64,000 bases of DNA from Edaphobacter bradus. Its GTDB lineage: Bacteria; Acidobacteriota; Terriglobia; Terriglobales; Acidobacteriaceae. Position numbers and translations under genes: made by a program. This document shows positions 1 to 6,997 of the stretch, piece after piece. The stretch covers positions 434,001 through 498,000 of the forward strand of contig NZ_JAGSYF010000004.1 of NCBI RefSeq assembly GCF_025685645.1. Reading direction: 5' to 3'. Within the stretch, counting starts at the first letter, position 1. The number at the start of each line of letters is the position of its first letter. Below the pieces are notes generated by a model. That model saw only the letters and a list, made by a program, of their open reading frames with translations. It was not told where the DNA came from and searched no databases.

Positions 1-439
1 GCGTGCGATGGAGGCGATGGAGGCCTTCGGGGTTCCACGGAAGATCGTTGCCTTCGTGGTGCCGGCGGGGTACAGCTTCAACATGGATGGCTCGTCTGTG
101 TATCTGACGATGGGTGCGATCTTTACGGCGCAGGCTGCGGGCATGCACCTAAGGCTGGGCGAGCAGATCATGACCGTGCTGATCCTGATGCTGGCAAGCA
201 AGGGAGTGAGCGGGGTTCCGCGAGCGACGCTGGTGGTGCTGATGGCGACGGCTTCCTCGCTGCGGTTGCCGAGTGAGCCGCTCTTCGTGATCCTGGGGAT
301 CGATGCCGTGATGGACATGGGACGTACGGCGGCAAATGTTGTGGGGAACTGCCTGGCGAGCGCGGTCGTGGCGAAGTGGGAGGGGGAGTTTGGCACGGAG
401 CCGGCTTCACCGGTTGTGCTCGAGGGGATGGCTGAGTAG
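1..439 (+). CDS. Dicarboxylate/amino acid:cation symporter, C-terminal part (DAACS/GltP-DctA family)
   Basis: This is the last ~145 residues of an inner-membrane sodium- or proton-coupled symporter for C4-dicarboxylates or acidic amino acids; its start lies before the window. The visible part has the family's substrate and cation signatures: an NMDGSSVY segment with the following helix, the SKGVSGVPRA re-entrant loop, and a GIDAVMDMGRTAANVVGN stretch whose Asp, Arg and Asn residues bind ligand and Na+ in GltPh-like transporters. The substrate cannot be fixed from this fragment. The stop is 2 bases before the next gene, so the two may be co-transcribed. Confidence 0.85.
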   Translation, partial: RAMEAMEAFGVPRKIVAFVVPAGYSFNMDGSSVYLTMGAIFTAQAAGMHLRLGEQIMTVLILMLASKGVSGVPRATLVVLMATASSLRLPSEPLFVILGIDAVMDMGRTAANVVGNCLASAVVAKWEGEFGTEPASPVVLEGMAE

Positions 440-441
440 GG

Positions 442-1659
442 ATGCGGGAAGAGCTGAGAGGCATGGGGCGTTTGAGCAGGCGTGGATTTTGTGCTGGAGC
501 GATGGCCGTTGCGGGGCAGGTTGCGTTCGGTGCGCATGAGAGTTCGGTGGCTGGAAGCGGCTACGATCTGGTTGCAAGAACCGATCGAGAACGGATTCTG
601 AAGGCGGCGGAAGAGTACGTTAATCTAGAGCCACAGACGCTTACGTTTTTTCGGTCGGACCGATCGCCAGGTGGTTCGCACGATTTCTTCTCGCAGGCGG
701 ACTACTTCTGGCCTGATCCGAAGAATCCGGGTGGGCCATATCGCGAGCGTGATGGGCAGAGTAATCCTGATAATTTCACCGGGCACCGGAAGGCGATGAT
801 TGCACTGAGCGTGCAGATGCCTGCTCTGACGGCAGCATGGCTGCTGACGCGGAATCGGAGATATGGAGAGAAGGCCGCAGGACATCTGCGGGCCTGGTTC
901 GTCACACCTGCGACACGGATGAACCCGAATCTTGAGTTTGCGCAGGGAGTGGTGCGTGGAGCCATGGGGAGATCGTGGGGAATCATCGACACACTGCACC
1001 TGGTAGAGGTGGCGCGCGCGGCCAGCATAATGCGTGGAGCGTTTCTTTCACCGGAGGATGAGTCGGCATTGAAGGGTTGGTTCCGCGATTACCTCCAGTG
1101 GCTGATGACGAGCAAGAAAGGAATGGCGGAGCGCGATGCTGCGAACAACCATGGAACATGCTGGGCGCTGCAGGTGGCGGAGTTCGCAAAGTTGATCGGC
1201 GCAGAAGACACAAGGGACGATCTGCGGGAGCGCTACAAGCGCGTTCTGTTGCCGAATCAGATGGGGCAGGATGGAGGCTTTCCGCTTGAGTTGAAGCGAA
1301 CGAAGCCCTATAGCTACTCGATCTTCAATCTGGATGTGATGGCCGGACTATGTCAGTCGTTGAGCAGACGGGGCGATGATCTGTTCCGTTTTTCGCTGAG
1401 CGATGGGCGGGGAATCTGCAAGGGGGCGGCATTTCTTTATCCCTATCTCAAAGACAAGGGCAAATGGGCGTATACAAAGGACGTAGAACACTTCGATGCG
1501 CTTCCGGTGCGGTCGCCGAGTCTTTTGTTCTGCGGATTGGCGTGCGACAGGCAGGAGTATCTGACGTTGTGGACGCGGCTGGATCCCGATCCGAAGGATA
1601 CAGAGATTGTCAGGAACTACCCGATTCGGCAGCCGTTATTGTGGATGAGCCGGGACTAG
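442..1659 (+). CDS. Tat-exported alginate lyase family protein
   Basis: 405 residues resembling the alginate lyase superfamily (PF05426 type), alpha-barrel enzymes that cleave uronate polysaccharides by beta-elimination. The N-terminus has a twin-arginine signal (SRRGFCAGAMAVAGQVAFGA), so export of the folded protein is predicted. A family-like NNHGTCW motif (usually NNHGT[YW]W) sits near residue 233 and carries the likely catalytic Asn/His. Tyr-rich KPYSYSIFNLD follows. The first ATG is used here; an in-frame ATG at 463 would give a tighter Tat signal and is equally possible. Next to a carboxylate symporter, a role in uptake and breakdown of polysaccharide-derived acids is plausible, but that is inference. 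Confidence 0.75.
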   Translation: MREELRGMGRLSRRGFCAGAMAVAGQVAFGAHESSVAGSGYDLVARTDRERILKAAEEYVNLEPQTLTFFRSDRSPGGSHDFFSQADYFWPDPKNPGGPYRERDGQSNPDNFTGHRKAMIALSVQMPALTAAWLLTRNRRYGEKAAGHLRAWFVTPATRMNPNLEFAQGVVRGAMGRSWGIIDTLHLVEVARAASIMRGAFLSPEDESALKGWFRDYLQWLMTSKKGMAERDAANNHGTCWALQVAEFAKLIGAEDTRDDLRERYKRVLLPNQMGQDGGFPLELKRTKPYSYSIFNLDVMAGLCQSLSRRGDDLFRFSLSDGRGICKGAAFLYPYLKDKGKWAYTKDVEHFDALPVRSPSLLFCGLACDRQEYLTLWTRLDPDPKDTEIVRNYPIRQPLLWMSRD

Positions 1660-1823
1660 CGAAGGGAATGTGACCCTGCGGGGCGGAGGAGCGTCTAACG
1701 GCCCGAGAGATAGTGTGCTTGGTATACTTGAGAGTCAGACACAAGACTGGTTGGAGCTAGCGATGACTGCGGCGGCAGCGCCAATTGGCGAAGCGCGTAA
1801 CTGCTGCAGAAACAGGTATTTGG

Positions 1824-3713
1824 ATGAGCACAATTCTTGAAACGATCAACTCCCCGGCGGATGTGAAGAGACTGTCGGTGGCGGAGTTGGGGCAGCTTGC
1901 TGAGGAGATTCGCGAGCGGCTGATTGTTGGAGTTGCGAAGACGGGCGGACACATCGGGCCGAACCTCGGCGTCGTTGAACTGACGCTGGCGATGCACTAT
2001 GTCTTCGACACCCCGAAGGACAGCTTCGTCTTCGACGTGAGCCATCAGGCGTACGTGCATAAGCTGCTGACGGGGCGCGAAAAGCTGTTCCACACCATTC
2101 GCCAGCCGGGTGGGTTGAATGGCTTTATGCTTCGCACCGAGAGCGAGCACGACAGCTACGGAGCGGGGCATGCTGGAACGGCGTTGAGCGCAGCTCTGGG
2201 AATGGCCGTGGCGCGCGATCTTGCCGGGGGCAAAGAACACATCGTTGCGCTGGCTGGAGATGCGGCGTTTACGAATGGGATCTCGTTTGAGGCGTTGAAC
2301 AACATCGCTGCGCAGACGCGGCGGATGATCATCGTGCTGAACGACAATGCGTGGTCGATCGATAAGAACGTCGGCGCGATCGCAGAGTACTTCCACAAGA
2401 TTGTGGCGAACGATACGTTCAGCAACTTGCATGACAAGGCTGCAGGGCTGATCGAGAGGTTCGGCGGCAAGGCGGCGCGTCACGTAGCGCGTAAGGCAGA
2501 GGAGGCCGCGAAGGGCCTGATTGGGCCGGGCATGCTGTTTGAGGAGTTCGGACTCAGCTACTACGGGCCGATCGACGGGCACAACCTGCCGCTGCTGATT
2601 GAGACGTTCAAGTTTCTGAAGCAGCAGAATAAGCCGGTCGTGCTGCACGCGATCACGCAGAAGGGGCGCGGGTTTCAGCCGGCGGTTGAGAAGCAGAAGA
2701 AGTTTCATGGGCTCGGCCCGTACGATCCGGAGTCGGGCGAGACGAAGCCTGCGGGGCAGAAGACGTACTCGGAGATCTTTGCCGAGAGTCTGACGAAGCT
2801 GGCCACGATGAACGACAAGGTGGTTGCGATTACGGCGGCGATGCCCAACGGGACAGCTCTCGATCTGTTCCGGCCGCACCATCCAAAGCGCTACTTCGAC
2901 GTGGGGATCGCCGAGGAGCATGCGGTGATCTTTGCAGCGGGCATGGCGACCAAGGGATACAAGCCATTCTGCGCGATCTACTCGACGTTTCTGCAGCGGG
3001 CGTTCGATCCGGTGGTCCACGATGTGTGCCTGCAGAACCTGCCTGTGGTGTTCTGCATGGATCGCGGCAGCCTGAGCGGCGATGATGGTCCGACGCACCA
3101 TGGGCTGTTCGATATCAGCTACCTGAGGAGTGTTCCGAACCTGATCCACATGGTCCCAAAGGATGAGGACGAACTGCAGGACATGATGTATACGGCGATG
3201 CTGCATGATGGACCATCGGCGATACGGTATCCGCGCGGCACAGGGCCCGGGGTTGCGGTGAAGGAGCAGCCAGTGGCGCTTGAGATCGGCAAAGCCGAGG
3301 TGATTCAGGATGGCGCCGATGTTGCGATCTTTGGGCTGGGTGCGATGCTGCCTGAGGCAGTGCGGCTGGCCAGGATGCTGGAGCATGAGGGATTCCGCGT
3401 GGCAGTAGTGAATCCGAGATTCGCTAAGCCTGTGGACCGCGAGTGCGTGAATCTTTATGGCCGCCGATGCGGCCTGCTGATCACGATGGAGGACCATGTT
3501 CTGGCGGGAGGGTTCGGGTCGGCGGTGCTGGAGACAGCGAACGAACTGGGGTTGAATGTGCCTGTGGTTCGTATTGGCTGGCCAGACGAGTTTATCGAGC
3601 ACGGCAAGGTGGAAGCACTGCGTCAGAAGTATGGTCTGACGGCGGAGGCTGCGCTGAAGAAGGCCAGGCTGCATCTCAATGAGATTCTGGATTCGAGGCT
3701 GGTGGCGCGATAG
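1824..3713 (+). CDS. dxs: 1-deoxy-D-xylulose-5-phosphate synthase
   Basis: Thiamine-diphosphate enzyme that joins pyruvate and glyceraldehyde 3-phosphate, the first step of the MEP isoprenoid pathway. The 629-residue length is typical. Visible features are the N-terminal GHAGTALSAALGMA region, the ThDP site GDAAFTNG...EALNN, the transketolase pyrimidine-domain DVGIAEEHAV motif and SGDDGPTHHGLFD. The usual GDG of the ThDP motif reads GDA. The ATG at 1824 is chosen because the protein then opens as MSTILETINSPADVKRLS, matching the family; a TTG at 1785 would add 13 unlikely residues. A hairpin terminator follows. Confidence 0.93.
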   Translation: MSTILETINSPADVKRLSVAELGQLAEEIRERLIVGVAKTGGHIGPNLGVVELTLAMHYVFDTPKDSFVFDVSHQAYVHKLLTGREKLFHTIRQPGGLNGFMLRTESEHDSYGAGHAGTALSAALGMAVARDLAGGKEHIVALAGDAAFTNGISFEALNNIAAQTRRMIIVLNDNAWSIDKNVGAIAEYFHKIVANDTFSNLHDKAAGLIERFGGKAARHVARKAEEAAKGLIGPGMLFEEFGLSYYGPIDGHNLPLLIETFKFLKQQNKPVVLHAITQKGRGFQPAVEKQKKFHGLGPYDPESGETKPAGQKTYSEIFAESLTKLATMNDKVVAITAAMPNGTALDLFRPHHPKRYFDVGIAEEHAVIFAAGMATKGYKPFCAIYSTFLQRAFDPVVHDVCLQNLPVVFCMDRGSLSGDDGPTHHGLFDISYLRSVPNLIHMVPKDEDELQDMMYTAMLHDGPSAIRYPRGTGPGVAVKEQPVALEIGKAEVIQDGADVAIFGLGAMLPEAVRLARMLEHEGFRVAVVNPRFAKPVDRECVNLYGRRCGLLITMEDHVLAGGFGSAVLETANELGLNVPVVRIGWPDEFIEHGKVEALRQKYGLTAEAALKKARLHLNEILDSRLVAR

Positions 3714-3749
3714 GTTCGAGATAGAGGAAGAAAACCGGGCAAGAAAGGT

Positions 3750-3780
3750 GGGCTGCCGCGGCAGCCCATCTTTGCTTTTT
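3750..3780 (+). terminator. Rho-independent terminator after dxs
   Basis: An 18-base perfect palindrome (GGGCTGCCGCGGCAGCCC, 3750-3767) followed by ATCTTTGCTTTTT, 36 bases after the dxs stop. Confidence 0.75.
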
Positions 3781-3941
3781 GCTGTGGAATTTGTGCAGGG
3801 GTAAAAACTCCGACAGAGAGAGGGCAGAACCTGAATGCGTGGAAGGAAGGGAGCTGCGGGGTTTCGCTGATCACATAAAGGAAGGGATGACGCGGACGGG
3901 GCGTTGACAATTGGGCAGGGGAACCGTCAACTGGAAGTCAG

Positions 3942-4490
3942 ATGCTGATGCAGGACGAATCGAGAAACGAAAGTCTCCTTCCCGTTCAGGAGAGCGCTGT
4001 GCAGGCGGCTGAGAGCCACCCGTCCCACCATGACCGCGGGCTGCTTGCAATCGGACTTTTCAAGCTGGGCAAGGCGATTCTGTTCTTCGGCATCGGCATC
4101 GGAGCACTTCACCTGTTGCACAAGGACCTGGGCGATGAGGTGTTGCGGCTGGCCACCGCGCTGAAGTTCGATCCTGAGAGTCGGTTCGTGACGGTGCTGC
4201 TGGATAAGGTCGACCTGATCGACGCACACCGTCTGAGGCAGATCAGTCTGGCTACCTTTGCGTATTCGGCGCTGGCGTTGACCGAGGGGGTAGGCCTGCT
4301 ACTCGAAAAGGTGTGGGCCGAATATCTGACGCTGTTCCTCACAATTTCGTTCCTGCCGTGGGAACTGTATGAGCTGGCTCGGCGCCCAAGTTGGTTTCGC
4401 TTGAGCCTGCTTCTGATCAATCTGGCTGTTCTGGCCTATCTGGTGTGGCTGCTGCGGCGGAAGAGGCTTGAGGAAGAGCGTACGGCCTAG
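3942..4490 (+). CDS. DUF2127 family membrane protein
   Basis: 182 residues with about four transmembrane segments. The segments GLLAIGLFKLGKAILFF, a soluble loop, LATFAYSALALTEGVGLLL, EYLTLFLTISFLPWELYEL and a final hydrophobic helix before RRKRLEEE match the DUF2127 pattern as I know it. The function of the family is unknown. The first ATG is used; a second ATG two codons later (3948) is an alternative. It sits alone between the dxs terminator and the mra promoter region. Confidence 0.75.
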   Translation: MLMQDESRNESLLPVQESAVQAAESHPSHHDRGLLAIGLFKLGKAILFFGIGIGALHLLHKDLGDEVLRLATALKFDPESRFVTVLLDKVDLIDAHRLRQISLATFAYSALALTEGVGLLLEKVWAEYLTLFLTISFLPWELYELARRPSWFRLSLLLINLAVLAYLVWLLRRKRLEEERTA

Positions 4491-4614
4491 CTATTTTCGC
4501 CTTTATTTCGCCTATCAGAGTCAATTCAGCTCTGACAAGTGCCCAGCCTGCCATGAACCACAGGTGCAAACACGATATGTAGGGGTATCGGCGTTGATCC
4601 GCACAATTGGCTGA

Positions 4615-4640
4615 GTTTTCCACATTTCGTTGTGGGAAAC
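4615..4640. promoter_or_regulatory. Inverted repeat upstream of the mraZ operators
   Basis: Arms GTTTTCCACA (4615-4624) and TGTGGGAAAC (4631-4640) pair over 10 bp with one G-T pair around a 6-base loop. No T-run follows, so it is not a terminator. It lies about 55 bp before the MraZ boxes and could be a protein site in the mra promoter region; function unknown. Confidence 0.35.
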
Positions 4641-4694
4641 AGGGCAAATTCTGCAAATTTCCGCTTTACAGGGGGAACTGCTCAGGTCAGGATA

Positions 4695-4734
4695 GGGGAG
4701 TCAAGTGGTCTAAATGGGACTAAAGGGGACTGAT
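4695..4734 (+). promoter_or_regulatory. Four tandem MraZ boxes (autoregulatory operator of the dcw operon)
   Basis: Four direct repeats with an exact 10-bp period: GGGGAGTCAA (4695), GTGGTCTAAA (4705), TGGGACTAAA (4715) and GGGGACTGAT (4725). E. coli MraZ binds three TGGG-type repeats separated by 5 bp (10-bp period) upstream of its own gene, so location, period and sequence all fit. The array ends 76 bp before the mraZ start. The core promoter itself could not be assigned. Confidence 0.75.
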
Positions 4735-4810
4735 CGGCAACCCTTGGACTGATTTTAGCCCCTGCTGACGATTCCAAGGCCAAGACCGCAGGACAGGTAT
4801 CGAGGTTGTT

Positions 4811-5275
4811 ATGTTTCGCGGCAACTATCCAACTCGGATGGACGAGAAGGGCAGGCTGAAGATGCCGGCTGACTTCAAGCACGAGTTGGATGAGTCGTTT
4901 GGAACGAAGTTTTTTATTACCAGCTTTGACGGGAAGCGGGCCAAACTCTTCCCGATGAAGACCTGGGAGGGAATCGAGAAGTCGATCCAGAAGCTGGCGA
5001 CGACCGACCCGATCCGGAAACGGTTTCTGGATGTAACGAATTATTACGGGCAGCCAGGAGAGATGGATGCCCAGGGCAGACTGCTGATTCCGCAGAGGTT
5101 GCGGGATGCGGTGAAGGCAGCCGGAGTTGTGTGTGTGCTGGGAGCGCAGGACCACCTGGAGTTGGTGAACGAGGAGAGCTTCGAGGCCGAGCTGAGAGGT
5201 GAGACCGGGGTGATTGCGCTGACGGAGAGCGAAAACGCTGCCTTTGCAGAGAAGACGCAGCCGACGGATTTGTAG
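4811..5275 (+). CDS. mraZ: Transcriptional regulator MraZ
   Basis: 154-residue DNA-binding protein of the SpoVT-AbrB fold and first gene of the dcw cluster. It carries the two diagnostic tandem half-domains: MDEKGRLKMPADF near residue 10 and MDAQGRLLIPQRLR near residue 85. MraZ forms a ring-shaped oligomer that binds direct repeats before its own gene; such repeats are present at 4695-4734. The start ATG has GAGG five bases upstream. The ~20-residue tail (ALTESENAAFAEKTQPTDL) is longer than in many homologs. Confidence 0.95.
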   Translation: MFRGNYPTRMDEKGRLKMPADFKHELDESFGTKFFITSFDGKRAKLFPMKTWEGIEKSIQKLATTDPIRKRFLDVTNYYGQPGEMDAQGRLLIPQRLRDAVKAAGVVCVLGAQDHLELVNEESFEAELRGETGVIALTESENAAFAEKTQPTDL

Positions 5276-5324
5276 CAGAGGAAGTGGATGTTGGCCCCCA
5301 GGGGCAGCACAGAGGGCGGAAGCG

Positions 5325-6218
5325 ATGAATAGACCGCAGCATGTGCCGGTTCTTTTAGATGAAGTTTTGGAGTATCTGAATGTGCGGCCCGGCGGCGTTT
5401 ATGTTGACGCCACGGTCGGCCTGGCGGGGCACTCCTCGGAGATTGCGAGGAGGCTGGGCGCGAAGGGCAGGCTGATCTGCTTTGATCGCGACCCGCAGGC
5501 CATGGAGCTAGCCAAGGCGCGGCTCGAGGAGGTTCGTGCCGAGCTTGGGGAGGAGATGCCGGAGGTTGAGTTTGTGCCGAAGGCGTTCTCGGAGGCTGCC
5601 AGTGTGGTGAAGCCCGGGAGTCTGGATGGTCTGCTCGCCGACTTTGGCGTGAGTAGCTTGCATCTGGACGAGGCGCACAGAGGATTCAGTTTTCGGTCGG
5701 AGGGGCCGCTGGACATGCGAATGGACTCGCGCAGCGAGCTGACGGCCGAGCAAGTGGTAAATCAGGTGGACGAAAACGATCTCGCCAACCTGATTTACGA
5801 ATTCGGAGAGGAAAGGAGGTCGCGGAGAATCGCCAGAGCCATTGTGAGGGCCCGGCCGATTACGACGACAGCGGAATTGGCAAGAGTCGTATCGGCCGCG
5901 GCCCCAGCAATGAAAGGCGACAAGATTCATCCAGCGACACGGACCTTTCAGGCGCTCCGAATTTATGTGAACGATGAGCTGGGAGAGATCAGGACGCTGC
6001 TTGCGAGCGCGCCATCTCTGCTGAAGCCAGGAGGAAGGCTGGTGTTTATCAGCTTCCACTCGCTGGAGGACCGGCTAGTAAAGGATGCGTTCCGTGAGGC
6101 TGGCCGGAACAAGGTGTTTGAGGTTTTGACGAAGAAGCCGGTTGTGGCCGGCGAAGAAGAAGAGAGGCGGAACCCGCGGTCGAGAAGCGCAAAGATGCGG
6201 GCGGCCCAGAAGGTTTAG
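5325..6218 (+). CDS. rsmH: 16S rRNA (cytosine-1402 N4) methyltransferase
   Basis: SAM-dependent methyltransferase that modifies C1402 of 16S rRNA in the ribosomal P site; 297 residues, normal for the family. It starts HVPVLLDEVLEYL, followed by the SAM-binding DATVGLAGHS motif, FDRDPQAM, the LLADFGVSSLHLD motif and the C-terminal FISFHSLEDRLVK. ATG 5325 is preferred over upstream in-frame starts overlapping mraZ because homology begins there and GAGGGCGGA lies just upstream. Second gene of the dcw operon, 49 bp after mraZ. Confidence 0.95.
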   Translation: MNRPQHVPVLLDEVLEYLNVRPGGVYVDATVGLAGHSSEIARRLGAKGRLICFDRDPQAMELAKARLEEVRAELGEEMPEVEFVPKAFSEAASVVKPGSLDGLLADFGVSSLHLDEAHRGFSFRSEGPLDMRMDSRSELTAEQVVNQVDENDLANLIYEFGEERRSRRIARAIVRARPITTTAELARVVSAAAPAMKGDKIHPATRTFQALRIYVNDELGEIRTLLASAPSLLKPGGRLVFISFHSLEDRLVKDAFREAGRNKVFEVLTKKPVVAGEEEERRNPRSRSAKMRAAQKV

Positions 6219-6421
6219 AGGTACGAATTTCGCTTCGCGCGGTGCGCAGGCGAGAACAGGTAATCGGGCCGGGGTTGTCCCACCGTTCTTTCAGGCGAAA
6301 GACAACCAGTAACAAAAAGTCCCTTCCTCCCATAGCGATCCCGGCCCGGTTCGCACGTAGAGGAGAGTGGCAGAGAACAAGAACAGGGCCCTGGCAGCAG
6401 AGAAGAATTGAGAGGTGTGCG

Positions 6422-6940
6422 ATGGCGACGACAGCGATGGCGGGACAACAGATAGAGATGATGGCGCGGCAGCCGCGCAGCCGTGCGGAGTCGGTGACGG
6501 AGCGGAATCGCAATCTGTTTGAGGCGCAGCGTCGCGCGCGTCGCGGGCCGACGCCCGAGGTCTTCTTCGCAAAACACATCGACAACACGCGGCTGGTGAA
6601 GGCGGACGATCCGGAGCGGCGGCGCGAGATGCGGCAGTTCGCAACGGTGATGAGCCTGCTGTTTCTGCTGGTGATGGTGTACGTGTGGCAGCACTTCTCG
6701 GCGATTGAAATCGGCTACCAGGTCGAGGCCCAAAAGCAGCAGGTGGAGCAGTTGCGCGAGGAGAACCGGCAGCTTCGGCTGACGGAGGCGCAGCTCACGG
6801 ATCCGGAGCGGATCGACAAGATTGCGAAGCAGCTTGGCCTCGATGCTCCTAAGCCGGGCCAGGTCGTGCGGCCGGATGGCAGCCTCACGAATACTGCCGT
6901 ATGGGCGCAGGCGAAGGCTCCGGCGCTGGTGGCACAGTAG
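6422..6940 (+). CDS. ftsL: FtsL-like cell division protein
   Basis: 172 residues with the small bitopic architecture of FtsL/DivIC: a ~75-residue charged cytoplasmic N-terminus, one transmembrane helix (FATVMSLLFLLVMVYVWQHF), then a periplasmic leucine-zipper-like coiled coil (EAQKQQVEQLREENRQLRLTEAQL) and the DPERIDKIAKQLGL end typical of the family. FtsL recruits FtsW/FtsI to the septum with FtsB and FtsQ. The assignment rests on architecture and its classic position between rsmH and ftsI. ATG 6422 is chosen; the open frame extends upstream to 6242 but that part is Arg-rich and unlike the family. The cytoplasmic tail is long for FtsL. Confidence 0.82.
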   Translation: MATTAMAGQQIEMMARQPRSRAESVTERNRNLFEAQRRARRGPTPEVFFAKHIDNTRLVKADDPERRREMRQFATVMSLLFLLVMVYVWQHFSAIEIGYQVEAQKQQVEQLREENRQLRLTEAQLTDPERIDKIAKQLGLDAPKPGQVVRPDGSLTNTAVWAQAKAPALVAQ

Positions 6941-6997
6941 GACAGCGTTTAGCATGGAGATTGGATTTGATTCGCGACTCGCAAGTACAGGATTGAG

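Noticed and set aside
1723-1728. TATACT as a dxs promoter
   Set aside because: The -10 hexamer is good but no -35 hexamer lies at the right spacing.
1695-3674. A 659-codon open frame antisense to dxs
   Set aside because: It is the reverse shadow of a strongly supported enzyme; its Arg/His-rich translation has no domain and high GC leaves the frame open.
4616-4624. DnaA-box-like TTTTCCACA as part of a replication origin
   Set aside because: Only single matches occur (also on the minus strand at 18702-18710 and 46102-46110, inside the composite repeats); there is no box cluster or dnaA/dnaN nearby.
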